From Nemertoderma westbladi (taxonomy: Eukaryota > Xenacoelomorpha > Nemertodermatida > Nemertodermatidae): a DNA stretch of 64,000 nt. The stretch lies in the NCBI GenBank assembly GCA_032718475.1, contig JAUCBJ010000605.1, positions 1-64,000 of the forward strand, given 5' to 3'. A model generated the notes under the pieces. That model did no database searches. It was not told the origin of the DNA and saw only the letters and a program-made list of their open reading frames with translations. The position numbers were made by a program, and so were the translations under genes. This document shows positions 34,211 through 46,437 of the stretch, piece by piece; the stretch's first letter is position 1, and every line of letters begins with the position of its first letter.

Positions 34211-35674
34211 ATGCTTGATTTCCTGACAAGGAGAGGTACGGAACTAACTTTATCAAGAGCTAAATCCCGATGGATAACTACCGAGCCAGTTGTGTTTGCA
34301 GTATGTTTTACATACAGCTTACAGCAGCCGCTAGACAAGGCTTTTGTGTATCAAGCATTTGCGAAATACCATAACTTTAGTTACAATGCAACAGGCAGTT
34401 CGGTATGCAATGTTAATATGTCAACTTCCCAATACCATACGGAAATGGAAGTTCAAGCTGAAGCCAGCATATGGGGAATATACCAAGCTGTGGCTTTGCT
34501 GCTACCTGCCACAATCATTGGCTCATGGATGGGAAGTCTAAGTGACCAATATGGAAGAAAACTCGCCTTTATTATTCCTTATATTGGAAGCAGTCTTGGA
34601 GTCATTATATATATACTCATTATTGTGTATGATCTCCCTTTGTATGTGCTACTCTTTGTTAACCTCTGTGCCGGCTTATGTGGGTCTTTTGGCAGTGTTG
34701 TCGCAGCTGGATTCAGTTATATTGCAGATGTAACAGAAACGGGGAAACGTAGGTCTCTTCGCATCGTGGTTATTTCAGGGGTATTTGGAATAGGTTTGGG
34801 TTGTGGTCCCATTCTTAGTGGATATCTAATTGAGTTTTATGGTTTCCTAATTCCTCTCATATTAATGCTTTGCATCAATATATCTGCGTTATTATATACG
34901 GTGGTCTTTCTTCAGGAAACTGTGGTATTTGATACTCTAAGAGAAAGGCGATTCAAACCATTAGAGCCAATTTCGAAAATGATAAATGTTGTTACAGCAG
35001 GTAACAGTAAAACAAACAACTGTTTACGAATGTATTTACTATCTTTGGTTCTGTTGGCAGGGATTGAAATGGGAATAAATTCACCAATAACGCTATATGC
35101 CATGAAATCTCCCTTTTGTTTTGATTCTTTTCAAGTTGGAATACTACAGACCTTATCCGGATCATCCTATTTGGTGAGCTTATTTGCAGTAGCTACTTTA
35201 CAGAATTGTGTTAAAGATGTTATAATTGCTGTTATTGGTATGATTTCTGAGCAAATTGGTATTCTATTCACAGCATTCGCTCAATCAAGTCTTTATATTT
35301 ATGTGGGAGCCTGTGTGATCTTACTGAAAGGCACATCTTCACCACTGATACGATCAGCAATGTCGTCACTAGTCGATTCTTCACATCAGGGAGCATTATT
35401 TGCTACAATATCATTTTGCGAATTTTCTATAATGTTAATATCAATCGTTTCCTTAAATTATGTCTATCCAGCTACATTGAAAATTTCACCACATTTTGTA
35501 TTCTACCTTGGTGCTGCTATTATCGATGTTCCCATTGCTGTGTATTTAATTGCTAGCTTCCTGAATTACCGCATTAAATGTGGCGTCATTGAATTAACCG
35601 ATCCACTTCTTGAAAGTTCAGGTGAAGAAGATGATAGCAAAGAACAACAGAATGTGGGAGAAATAATTAACTAA
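34211..35674 (+). CDS. SLC46-like MFS transporter, family A copy 3 (A3)
   Basis: Intact 487-codon family A gene. I chose the ATG giving MLDFLTRRG because all six copies share it, with A at -3; an in-frame ATG 84 bp upstream lies within the TATA tract and is not conserved. The subtype is GLCGSFGS / TETGKR, with the first-loop version SQYHTEMEVQAEAS and KYHNFSYNAT. A3 and A6 keep this diverged loop, while A1, A4 and A5 carry the loop version identical to family B. All topology and signature features listed for A1 are present. The tail has C in IKCGVIEL, as in A1 and A5. Confidence 0.88.
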   Translation: MLDFLTRRGTELTLSRAKSRWITTEPVVFAVCFTYSLQQPLDKAFVYQAFAKYHNFSYNATGSSVCNVNMSTSQYHTEMEVQAEASIWGIYQAVALLLPATIIGSWMGSLSDQYGRKLAFIIPYIGSSLGVIIYILIIVYDLPLYVLLFVNLCAGLCGSFGSVVAAGFSYIADVTETGKRRSLRIVVISGVFGIGLGCGPILSGYLIEFYGFLIPLILMLCINISALLYTVVFLQETVVFDTLRERRFKPLEPISKMINVVTAGNSKTNNCLRMYLLSLVLLAGIEMGINSPITLYAMKSPFCFDSFQVGILQTLSGSSYLVSLFAVATLQNCVKDVIIAVIGMISEQIGILFTAFAQSSLYIYVGACVILLKGTSSPLIRSAMSSLVDSSHQGALFATISFCEFSIMLISIVSLNYVYPATLKISPHFVFYLGAAIIDVPIAVYLIASFLNYRIKCGVIELTDPLLESSGEEDDSKEQQNVGEIIN

Positions 35675-36010
35675 TTGGTCATTCTGTATATTAATGATTC
35701 GCCTTTTTGATTCTTCAACTTAAAGAATAATTTAATTCCACTAATAATGGCAAAAATGGTGGACAGAATTTAGTTATTTTATTTAGTTATTTTATCTGTT
35801 TAGTTTATACTAGCACCAGCACTTACAAATCTTGTACAAATTGAAAACCGTTTTATTGTCATCATTTTAATTATCTATTAAAGATTGTTTTTTGCAGCAC
35901 CAATACAGCATAGTTTACCCATTTGTAAGGGCTAGATTTTATTTTCGAATTTGCATTTCGGAGTGAAATTTTATTCAAATTAGTACTATGTAATTAACAT
36001 ATAAGAAATG
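35675..36010 (+). other. 3' flank of A3 (type I)
   Basis: Nearly identical to the flank of A1; ends in the left target-site copy of the retroposon. Nothing else was recognised. Confidence 0.5.
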
Positions 36011-36425
36011 AGCCAATCCTCATTGTGCTTTATAATTTTGCTTTATATATAATTGTTTTGAACAATCTTGAATAAATTCCAAATATATTTTACTATTAAT
36101 TACCAAGTTATTATTAATTTAAATTTCCACCACCACCAAAATTAAATTTAGTAAGATTATTACATCCCTCCACCACACGCTAGTCTAAAACTTGGATTCA
36201 GTACCAGTCTTGGAGGTCAAACCCCCGCAGACCGGCACCGTCCCCAAACCCGAGCGCCCTCCATGGCCGCCTACCGCCACGCAGGCACAGGGAGTTAGAG
36301 CGCAGCAGCGCAAACAATAGGCGCCTCCGCACTCCGCCCAGCACACAGGCGAGGCCTCGCTCACGCATCCCACGCTGCCGGGCCACCAGGGTCTCCGCGA
36401 GGTGGCGGATTAGGATATCGGATAT
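36011..36425 (-). mobile_element. 415-bp retroposon with intact 14-bp TSD
   Basis: The left target copy ACATATAAGAAATG is at 35997-36010 and the right at 36426-36439. On the minus strand the insert opens in frame from its very first bases (ISDILIRHLAETLVARQRG), passes LGFGDGAGLRGFDLQDWY and stops near 36198. It is followed by an AT-rich tail of about 190 bp. A protein end cut abruptly at the 5' border, a 3' untranslated tail and a long TSD are the marks of a 5'-truncated LINE. No poly-A tail was seen, and the parent protein was not recognised. Confidence 0.8.
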
Positions 36426-36983
36426 ACATATAAGAAATGCACTATTTCTTAAAATTTAAATTTGATTATTAGCAACAGCTTCTTATATATCGGTATTGCT
36501 GCTTACTTACTTCAGGTCAGGTCAGGTATTCTGGTCATTGATCAAGAAAACTTGCCACCTCCATGCAGCATAAAGGAGGTGCCACCTGTAGCTGCATAGA
36601 CGCTCTTACTAGGGCAAATCTGGTCCTGTAACTAGGACCCCCTTCGTTCTGGGATAAGGACGCCCTTGGTCGTGGATTAAGGACCCATATACTTGGCTGC
36701 AGGGGTATATGGCCTGATCAGGCAGATGGTGATCTACCAATGGCTGGTCAGGAGTAGAGTGTTCTCATGTCCACTTCAGTGCACTTCACTGCAACCTGCA
36801 CCTGGCAGCAGGGGTACAGGGCATGACCCAACAGATGAGCTGCACATCCAATGTGCGCCAGAGTAGATATGGGTGATGGGCCTCATATCTGACTCCACTG
36901 CGACACCCACCCGGGGGAATGGTAAACCAGGGTGTGGTATTTGCCCCGAAGGCTCAGCAAAATATCACTCCCCAACCCCCACT

Positions 36984-38204
36984 ATGGATTACATTAGTAA
37001 TGCGGAGGTCCGGCCACTAGAGACCAGTGGAATTACTGGACACAATCGGCCTCACAGGCATCAGTTATCTCCTGACTGTCTGCCTGTCTCACCCCCTACT
37101 GGGGAGAGAGCAGCCAACAATTCTTTGAGTCCCTTTCCTGATGACCTTTCTGGCCCAAACCCTAGGTCACTAGGGAGGCCAGATTGTGCGGGGGAGAAGG
37201 ATTCTGGAGTTGGAGGCTACTCTCATGTTCCACCCCGACCAACAAAGCCATTGGTGAATCTGAGGCAAGTCACTAGACTAGCCTCTGTAAACACCCTAAC
37301 ACTCGGGTCCCCAATGAGTGAGCTGACTGCCTTGGCAGATAAGCTTTATCTTAGCCCAGTGGGTGTTCAAGAGCACCAAATGCAGACTGGACAGACTGAT
37401 GAGGTTCTGATTGAGGACATGGGGGGCGGTTGGCGACTCGGCCTCGCATCAGCAGATGATAGTGGCACTGGTGGACTTGGTCTATTGATGAATCCAACTG
37501 CACATGCAGCATTGGACAAAATAGACCAAATCTCTAACCGCATCATCCGTTGCCACTTCTCATGTTCTGGAAGACTGGCTAAGAAGTTTTCAAAGGTGGT
37601 TCTGATTGTGTGCTAATCTCCAACTAGTGTTGCCCCTGTAGAGGAGGTGGAAAATTTCTACCACAATCTACAAGCTGCTACTAATGCAGTGGATCAGCAT
37701 GCATTCTTAACATTCCTGGGAGACTTTAATGCAAGTCTACATCAATCACCTACATCGCCCTGGGTCTATAGCAATAGTGTTAACCGAAATTCCGTCCATC
37801 TTCAGGATTTTATCCCTGGAAATGGATTGTTTTCGGCTGGAACCCAGTTTAAGAAGCGAACTGGAAAGCTATGGACTCATAGTGGACCCAGTGGCCACAA
37901 GTCCCAGATAGACCATATTCTATTTCGTCGGAAATACAGGAGCTCTATACAAGACTGTAATGCATTTACACTTCGACCCTTCTCCAGTGATCACCGCCTT
38001 ATTGTGGCCAAGGTAAGACTTAGTCTCCGTGCTAGCAGAACAACGAAATCTGCCTTGCTGCGGCATGACTGGTTCTCTCTGTTGCAACAGCCAAGTGTGA
38101 GATCCAGCTTCACACTACAGCTGAGCAACAGGTATGAGGTTCTTGCCTCTGAGGCGGCAGATCACTGTGAGAGCTATACTGCCTTCCAGAAGCAGTTAAG
38201 TTAG
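36984..38204 (+). pseudogene. LINE3 endonuclease region (stop and frameshift)
   Basis: Frame from MDYISNAEVRPLETSG to the TAA at 37614-37616, then resuming in the same frame through ENFYHNLQAAT, FLGDFNASL, QIDHILFRRK and SDHRLIV. Differences from LINE2 include EHQMQT for EHRMQT and LYLSPVG for LSLSTVG. Confidence 0.8.
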
Positions 38205-38642
38205 CAGCTGCATAAACAGTTCCTGTACACCCTCGAAACAGGAAAAGGGCCCCCTGGACTGACAATAAAATTCCGAAGTTCTGAAATGACCTCTATAAGA
38301 AAGAGTCCCGACTCAAACAGACTATAGCGGCCAAGAATGCAGTTAAGGCCGCATCTAGGTCCCTGAAAAGGCAGTACTCTGTTAATCTACAGGAGCTAAT
38401 AAACCAACAGGTTGATGCCATCAATGATGCTGACAACAGCAGGCAATCATCCCAGGCATGGAAATCGATCAACTTGCTTACTGGGTAGAAAAGCCAACCA
38501 ACCACGAAGGTTAAGGCTGAATCACCAGCCGATCGCCTCAATGGTTGGAAGGCCCACTTTGAAAAGCTCCTCAATAATGACAGGGTATTGCCTGATAACT
38601 TTATAGAAGTAAAAGTGTCTGAGTCTGTACTCCTTTGCATAA

Positions 38643-40175
38643 GTGAAGGCTGCTGCAAAGAACATTAAGACCAATCGTACCAGTGGAGTAGATGGTGTTC
38701 CCCCTGAGGTCATTAAAATGCCTGAGTGTTTAAAGCTCATCTATCCCATCATAGTAGACATGTACCGAACAACAATAGTCCCACAAGAAATGAAAACAAA
38801 TAAGTTGGTGCCAGTTCCCAAGAAGGGCAACCTAACACTCCATGGTTCTTTTCGGGGAATCTCATTGATCTCGATTGATGCAAAGCTATACAAGAGAATT
38901 CTATTAAATCGCATCAGGGATCCCATTGAAAGTCTCCTCCGTGGAAATCAGAATGGGTTCCATAAAGGTCGTGGGACCATGGAGCCCATTTTGGCACTTA
39001 GAAGGATAATTGAAGAGTTATCAAAAAAGAAACACAGGCATCTGGCTGTTATCTTTGTTGACTTCTTCAAGGCCTTTGATTCAGTCTCTCAATCACGTAT
39101 GTTCAGCATACTTTCATTATATGGGATTCCTGATGAAATTATTGCAGCAATCAGATCAGTATACGATGGTTCGACAACATTTGTGTCTACTGTTGATGGT
39201 GGCACAGAACCATTTGAAGTGTTATGGGGCATCCTCCAGGGAGACACACTTGCACCATTCTTGTTCATAATTGTGGTTGACTATGTTCTACGCATGTCCT
39301 TAGATCATCATAATGATGATAGGGTGATGATAACTCCACCTACTGGCTCTAGAAGTCGAGGAAATCCTGCCAAGTACCTAACTGATCCAGACTTTGCTGA
39401 TGACTTATGAGTACTCTCAGAATCTCTAGAGGGAGCCCAACGGCTCCTCAGCTCATTAGAACATGCTGCTTCTAGTGTTGGTATTTTTATTAACTCCAGA
39501 AAGACCAAAATTTTGACAGTTAACTTTATTAAAAGTCCTCAGCAAGTCTCTGATCGGATGAGCATAAGCTCAAAGGATGGTATGCTTGAACATGTGGACG
39601 ACTTCTGTTACCTGGGATCGTGGATCCGGAAGTCAGGTGAGGACCTTCGAATACATAAGGGAAAGGCATGGGCAGCCTTGAATAGGCTTTCCAGGATTTG
39701 GAAGTCACCGAGAATTTATCGGAAACTTAAGGTCCGATTATTTAGAGCAGCAGTAGCTCCAGTACTCCTCTATGGGAGTCCATGCTGGGCTCTATCTGCC
39801 GAGGACACCAAATCTCTGGATGGCACATTCACAAGAATGCTACGCTGGGTTCATTGTGTCAAGTACAATGCACACATCACCAACCAGACACTATATAACA
39901 TTGGAGGTGTCTCATTGGTTCTCCCAAGCTTGACACTAGAACAAATTCGCCTCCAATTTGCAGGACATTGCTTTCGCCGTGAGGACCAGCCAGTGCATAA
40001 TCTGGTACTTTGGCAGACTCATGGAGTGAATAAGCATGGTGGACATCCCATGACTTTCTTGAAACGCATTTTAAAGGACACTGGCCTTGAAGATGCGGAT
40101 GATCTAGCAAATGTCATGGGTGATAGGGAGTTGTGGTGGTGCAATTTTGTCGACAAGCCAGCACAGCATTCTTAA
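38643..40175 (+). pseudogene. LINE3 reverse transcriptase and C-terminal domain
   Basis: Same motif series as LINE2, with the shared TGA at 39408-39410 after FADDL. Private changes include TIVPQEM for TRVPQEM, LYKRIL for LYNRIL and MLRWVHC for MLRRVHC. There are no additional frame breaks after 38643. Confidence 0.82.
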
Positions 40176-40357
40176 AAATGCAGCTGCAATGCAGCATGCC
40201 GATCCTAGTAGGTGCTTACTTGTGCCAATGCAAATAATTATTGTATATCAGTAACATAATCTTTAGTGACACAGTATTACAGCTACTGTAGTGTCTACTA
40301 CTACTCTGTTTACTGTAGATTCATTCAACTATTTATAGCGCAGTAGAACCAGTACAG

Positions 40358-40657
40358 CCCATGCTGGGCTCTAGCTGCTGATGATACCAAATCTCTGGAT
40401 GGCACATTCATAACAATGCTAAGTCGGGTTCACTGTGTCAAGTACAATGCACACATCTCCAACCAGACACCATATAATATTGGAGGTGTACCATTAGTAT
40501 CCCCAAGCTTGTGATTTGAATAGAGCCGCCTCCGCTTTTCAGGACATTGCTCACGGCCGGAGGACTAGCCTGTGCACAATCTTGTACTTTGTTAATAAGC
40601 AAGATGGACAGCCCATGACTTTCTTAAGACGCCTCTTAAAGGAAACTGGCCTTTAAG
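40358..40657 (+). mobile_element. Older LINE 3' fragment behind LINE3
   Basis: Third copy of the diverged C-terminal fragment, matching 17779-18080 and 29895-30196 over its full length. Confidence 0.75.
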
Positions 40658-41266
40658 CAGTACTGCAGTGCAATTGTTTTTATTTTCTAGGGTATGGGTT
40701 TTACTAACTATACTGTACATTATACTTGTACTGGTACTTCTAGAAAAAGAAAACAGCAGTAGTGATACAGGGGAACCTAAATTATAAAGAAAACTGACAA
40801 AAACGTACAAAATAAAGTCGTAAATAATCAAAAATCGGGCATGGAGTGTCATTTAAACGGCATTAAAAAAAGCTTCATTAAAAATTTATTCTGATTTTCA
40901 TTTATTTAAAATTAAATACATACCTCTATTATAATTATGATCGCTTCAACTATGATACACATTTATTTTTATATTTAAAGTATCAAATTATTTCTTTCAC
41001 CTTGACTGGTCGCGGTCGGGAACCAAGGTAACTTGGATGGATGGGTGTACTGTGGATGACCAAACAACCCATCCGTGGTTGTGAACTGGCATTCCTTGGC
41101 TTATAGAGCCTAAACGATTCTTCCATTCAATACTTTAATTTTATAATTGTTGTTGTTGCATGAAATAATGAATCAGAATAATGCATTCAGTTAATATTAT
41201 GCCGCACAAAACAAACATTAAAAGATAAACATAGGCTTTCTGAATTACATTTGTATAATATTTACA
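40658..41266 (+). other. Upstream flank of B3
   Basis: Shared B upstream flank with AAACGATTC (as in B4) where B1 and B2 have AAACGGTTC; groups B3 with B4. No gene was recognised. Confidence 0.5.
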
Positions 41267-42662
41267 ATGTGGACTACAATGAACTCAATTATCATTATCC
41301 AAAGCAAAATCGCGTTGGATAACTGTAGAGCCAGCTGTGTTTGCAATATATGTTGTTTTCAGCCTTCAAAAGCCAGTTGATAAAACATATATATACCAAA
41401 TATTTGCAAATTACAGGAACTTTAGCTACAATGCAACAGGTGGATCAGGTTGCAATGTTAATATGTCATCTTCCCAATACCAGATTGAAGAAGAAGTTCA
41501 AGCTGAAGCCAGCATATGGGGGATATACCAAGCTGTGGCTTTGCTGCTACCTGCCACAATCATTGGCTCATGGATGGGAAGTCTAAGTGACATATATGGA
41601 AGAAAATTCGCTTTACTTATTCCTTTTATTGGAAACATAATTGGATTGACTATATACATACTGGTTGTAACCTACAACCTTCCACTCTATGTGCTACTAT
41701 TCGGCAACTTATGTCTTGGCCTAACCGGCTCTTTAGGTAGTGTTAACTCAGTTTCTTTCAGTTACATTGCAGATGTAACAGAAGCAGGACCATCACGCTC
41801 TTTACGTATCATGGTTATTACTGCAGCATTAGGCACTGGCATAGGCATTGGGCCATTTTTAGGTGGATACCTGGTGGAAGTTTATGGTTTCATACTACCA
41901 TTGATTATAATGATTTGCATTAGTATACTGGCACTTATTTATATATTATTCTGCGTTGAGGAAACAATAATAAATGATCCCGAAACCCCAAGACAATTTC
42001 ATCCATTAGAAGCAGCTCAGAAAATGGTTCACATTTTGAGTGCAGGTGATAGTAAAACCAATATATGTTTGCGTTTGTATGTAGCAACAATGGTGTTGTT
42101 AATTGGCATTCAAGTAGGAATACAGACCCCTTTAGCACTATATACCATGAAAGCCCCTCTGTGCTTTACACCTTTTAAAGTTGGGATACTACAAACAATT
42201 TCGGAGTCATCCGTTTTAGTGAGTCTATTTGGAGTTGTTGTCTTACAGAAATGCCTGAAAGATTTCATCATTGCTGCTATTGGCATGTTCTCACAGCAAT
42301 TGGGATTCATATTAATAGCATTTGCTCAATCAGGCGGTTTCATTTACGTGGCAGCGAGTGCACAGAGCTTGAGAACTTGTGCAATACCTCTAATACGATC
42401 ATCAATGTCATCACTTATTGATTCATCCCACCAGGGATCATTATTCGCAACAGTAGCATTTTGCGAATTATCTGTTATGTTACTATCAAGTGTTTCATTG
42501 GATTATGTCCACCCAGCTACATTGTCAATATCACCCAAGTTTGTATTCTACCTTGGCGCTGGTATTATCGATATCCCGATTGCTTTGTACTTGATTGCGA
42601 GATTCCTTGACTACCGCAGAAAGCGTCCTTTCATTGAACTAAACGATCGCCTGCTTGATTAA
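41267..42662 (+). pseudogene. SLC46-like family B copy 3 (B3), start region frameshifted
   Basis: The usual start ATGTGGACTACAATGAA is present at 41267, but 5 bp of the following AAAGGAACTC are missing (ATGAACTC). Both conserved ATG codons are therefore out of frame with the transporter. The transporter frame is otherwise open to 42662 and carries all family B features. The first in-frame ATG is the loop methionine in NVNMSSS, which would remove TM1. B3 is probably non-functional unless an upstream exon or non-AUG start rescues it. Private changes include LNDRLLD for LDDRLLD and DYVHP for DYVYP. Confidence 0.8.
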
Positions 42663-43357
42663 TCATCACCAAAATGTTGAAGAGATTTGAAAAAAATAAC
42701 TGATTTATGAAGCTTAAATTAATTACCGGTACCAATATTATTTATTAATAATAATCCATTATATAGTATTCATATCTAAATAATTGTGATTTTTTGCGTT
42801 AATATTCAATATGTATAATTATTACTCATTACATAATAATTACTATTTAATTATTATTATTTTGTATTCTATAGATTGATTTTACTAATATTGATTTAAT
42901 ATATCAGAATTTGAATATTATATATATTTATATTATATTATATTATACGAATATTATATTTGAATATATTATAGAATTTTGCAGATGGCGTTGTTAAATA
43001 ATAGCTTGTAATTTATAATACAGTAATGAATAATGAAAAAACTAATAACTGCAGATGAAAACAACATCATTGCAACCTACAAGTAGACGAACACAACCCC
43101 AGTTATAAATAACTGTAAAAAGATGCAACCAACGAAGTTTTTATGTTGCAATTTAGATAAATTTATCATTGCGATTTGTAGATGATGCAAGATGCTGCAG
43201 ATGCGATTGATAGATTTGGTAGTGAACTGAAACTACAGTAGTTGATCATGTAATATCGAAAATTGTTCAGTAATATAGTTTTGAATCTCGACCATAACCT
43301 TAAGGTTTTCTGCTGTGGGCTAGGTTCATCATAATGGTGCATATGAATGGTGTATTA
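42663..43357 (+). other. 3' flank of B3
   Basis: AT-rich B flank without the 102-bp insertion. CCGGTA is inserted near 42727. No gene was recognised. Confidence 0.5.
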
Positions 43358-43504
43358 AAATGGATCTAAAATAGCTGTCCATAGAAACCAAGATAAAAAA
43401 TAATTGTCATATTACTTTGTAGTGATGTCAAATCTGTAGCAGCCAATCACAGCCAATTTTCAAAATTAGCTTCCCGCGCATACTTAAACCCGCGCATACT
43501 TAAA
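43358..43504 (+). repeat. Relic of right arm before A4
   Basis: Same fused fragment of the inverted-repeat element as before A2. The following A4 flank (43505-44230) is about 326 bp shorter than that of A3. It jumps at 43668 from GAATCAGG to TTAATTAGAC, a deletion bounded by the microhomology AGG. Confidence 0.7.
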
Positions 43505-44230
43505 GATGTGTACCACGGTGACCACTCACTGACCAGACTCACTATAGAGTTCCTGTGTAACTCATTAATTTTGTGCATAAATTCGCGCCGCCTTAACATA
43601 TAGTAGCAATAACGGTAAATGGTAGTCATTATAGTCTAATAAAGGCCGATAGTGAATATTGAGAATCAGGTTAATTAGACTATTAACGTTGCTTACTATG
43701 ACAGGTTTTACGATTCGGTAGGCTACCATTCAGGCCACTCAGGGGTCGGGTCAGGAATGTTACATCTGTACATGTTGTCGTTGTGTCCTACTGTACCTAC
43801 AGGTATGTCAGCATGTCAACACCAAACCTGCAAACCGATTATTCCATTCCTTATATTCACTATTACAGCTTCAATTAATCACGTATGAGAAATTACTTTT
43901 TTTCTATTTAGTAGTTATTTTCGCAAGTTTAATTTTAAATACCTAGGTACTGCATTTAATGCATGTTACAGTTCTCCATATAAATTATTGAATAAGGTAT
44001 TTTGAAACCAAACTATACGTTACGGTGCAATGAAAAATTAAAATTATATATTTCGAGTAAGAGTTCTAAACTTTTATCAATTTGCATCATATTTGCAAAA
44101 CTACCTAGGTGCATGCTAATTTGCAATTAGATTTATGTAAATCTTGTATATATATATAACTACTATAGAACCAACAACGATTCCCATATCTAAATGTCAC
44201 ATATTAGTTAAAAATGAGAAAATAATTATT

Positions 44231-45694
44231 ATGCTCGATTTCCTGGCAAGGAGAGGTACGGAACTAACTTTATCTAGAGCTAAATCCCGATGGATAACTA
44301 CTGAGCCAGTTGTGTTTGCAGTATGTTTTACATACAGCTTACAGCAGCCGCTAGACAAGGCTTTTGTGTATCAAGCATTTGCGAAATACCGTAACTTTAG
44401 TTACAATGCAACAGGCAGTTCGGTATGCAATGTTAATATGTCATCTTCCCAATACCAGATTGAAGAAGAAGTTCAAGCTGAAGCCAGCATATGGGGAATA
44501 TACCAAGCTGTGGCTTTGCTGCTACCTGCCACAATCATTGGCTCATGGATGGGAAGTCTAAGTGACCAATATGGAAGAAAACTCGCCTTTATTATTCCTT
44601 ATATTGGAAGCAGTCTTGGGGTCATTATATATATACTCGTTATTGTGTATGATCTCCCTTTGTATGTGCTACTCTTTGTTAACCTCTGTGCCGGCTTATG
44701 TGGGTCTTTTGGCAGTGTTGTCGCAGCTGGATTCAGTTATATTGCAGATGTAACAGAAACGGGGAAACGTAGGTCTCTTCGCATCGTGGTTATTTCAGGG
44801 GTATTTGGAATAGGTTTGGGTTGTGGTCCCATTCTTAGTGGATATCTAATTGAGTTTTATGGTTTCCTAATTCCTCTCATTTTAATGCTTTGCATCAATA
44901 TATCTGCATTATTATATACGGTGGTCTTTCTTCAGGAAACTGTGGTATTTGATACTCTAAGGGAAAGGCGATTCAAACCATTAGAGCCAATTTCGAAAAT
45001 GATAAATGTTGTTACAGCAGGTAACAGTAAAACAAACAACTGTTTACGAATGTATTTATTATCTTTGGTTCTGTTGGCAGGGATTGAAATAGGAATAAAT
45101 TCACCAATAACGCTATATGCCATGAAATCTCCCTTTTGTTTTGATTCTTTTCAAGTTGGAATACTACAGACCTTATCCGGATCATCCTATTTGGTGAGCT
45201 TATTTGCCGTAGCTACTTTACAGAATTGTGTTAAAGATGTTATAATTGCTGTTATTGGTATGATTTCTGAGCAAATTGGTATTCTATTCACAGCATTCGC
45301 TCAATCAAGTCTTTATATTTATGTGGGAGCCTGTGTGATCTTACTGAAAGGCACATCTTCACCACTGATACGATCAGCAATGTCGTCACTAGTCGATTCT
45401 TCACATCAGGGAGCATTATTTGCTACAATATCATTTTGCGAATTTTCTATAATGTTAATATCAATCGTTTCCTTAAATTATGTATACCCAGCTACATTGA
45501 AAATTTCACCACATTTTGTATTCTACCTTGGTGCTGCTATTATCGATGTTCCCATTGCTGTGTATTTAATTGCTAGCTTCCTGAATTACCGCATTAAACG
45601 TGGCGTCATTGAATTAACCGATCCACTTCTTGAAAGTTCAGGTGAAGAAGATGATAGCAAAGAACAACAGAATGTGGGAGAAATAATTAACTAA
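44231..45694 (+). CDS. SLC46-like MFS transporter, family A copy 4 (A4)
   Basis: Intact 487-codon family A gene starting MLDFLARRG; the conserved ATG was preferred over one 87 bp upstream in the TATA tract. It is a mosaic. The N-terminal third (AVCFTYSLQQPLD, SSSQYQIEEEV) matches A1 and A5, while the rest (GLCGSFGS, TETGKR, IKRGVIEL) matches A2, A3 and A6. This suggests gene conversion or unequal exchange within the gene between about residues 112 and 156. All signature residues are present. It has a type II 3' flank. Confidence 0.88.
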   Translation: MLDFLARRGTELTLSRAKSRWITTEPVVFAVCFTYSLQQPLDKAFVYQAFAKYRNFSYNATGSSVCNVNMSSSQYQIEEEVQAEASIWGIYQAVALLLPATIIGSWMGSLSDQYGRKLAFIIPYIGSSLGVIIYILVIVYDLPLYVLLFVNLCAGLCGSFGSVVAAGFSYIADVTETGKRRSLRIVVISGVFGIGLGCGPILSGYLIEFYGFLIPLILMLCINISALLYTVVFLQETVVFDTLRERRFKPLEPISKMINVVTAGNSKTNNCLRMYLLSLVLLAGIEIGINSPITLYAMKSPFCFDSFQVGILQTLSGSSYLVSLFAVATLQNCVKDVIIAVIGMISEQIGILFTAFAQSSLYIYVGACVILLKGTSSPLIRSAMSSLVDSSHQGALFATISFCEFSIMLISIVSLNYVYPATLKISPHFVFYLGAAIIDVPIAVYLIASFLNYRIKRGVIELTDPLLESSGEEDDSKEQQNVGEIIN

Positions 45695-46307
45695 TTGGTC
45701 ATTATGTATATTAATGATTCGCATTTTTGATTCTTCAACTTCAAGAATAATTTAATTCCACTAATAATGGCAAAAATGGTGGACAGAATTTAGTTAATTT
45801 ATTTAGTTATTACATCAAAGATTTGTTGAGTAATGTTTGTGATATTATTACAAGATGGTGGTTAATTCCATTTCTTTTATGATTATCAACCCTTCTTACT
45901 ATTAATGAAGCTATTTAATTTTAATTGATCTATAGTTACTTTATATATTTTGTTACAAAATTTGATGTGGTAGCTTGTTATATGATATCGTAGGCAAGTC
46001 ATCTTTTTACAACAAACTCGTTGTTTTATAACAACCATATGGTCTTTAAAGGGACTAGCCAGGTGGTCGCATCTCTGCCTTGCATCCTTTAAATGTTAGC
46101 TAAATGAGTTCGAATTTCCCCTGGGGAGTATAGTTCAGGGGGGGAGGGGGGGGGGGGGGGTACTGGAAATAAGTCGTTTGACTTTTGGCATAATCCCTGG
46201 CCTAACAACCGTTACTTTTTACAATCCCCACCTCCACTCGTTCAGCCACCATCATGGTTCAGCAGGACAATGAATGCTTACACTACATTGCTACTACAGT
46301 ACTATTG
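45695..46307 (+). other. 3' flank of A4 (type II)
   Basis: Nearly identical to the flank of A6 (CATTATGTATATTAATGATT, and a GGGGGGAGGGGG poly-G near 46138-46160), so A4 and A6 ends are the youngest duplicates. No gene was recognised. Confidence 0.5.
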
Positions 46308-46437
46308 GAGGGAATTAGCCTAGTGGAGAGCCCATGATATTCTCGAGACTCCTCTTAAAGTACAAACGGGGCCTTTATTATATTCATATTCTCGCAAATG
46401 ACATGGGTGATAGGAAATTGTATTCATAGCAGCATTC
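46308..46437 (+). mobile_element. Very old LINE 3' relic behind A4
   Basis: Same relic as at 25313-25440, ending AGCAGCATTCTT. It is cut there by the junction to the second X flank. Confidence 0.55.

Larger units (their letters stand above)
36476..40280 (+). mobile_element. LINE copy 3, inactive
   Basis: Shares with LINE4 the derived stop TAA in place of the tyrosine codon of VCYSPT (37614-37616) and CCCGGGGGAATGG in place of CCCTGTGGAATGG in the 5' region. LINE3 and LINE4 are therefore sister copies. The private lesion is a 1-bp loss near 38187 (CTTCCAGAAG for CTTCACAGAAG), ending the endonuclease frame at 38204. Confidence 0.85.
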
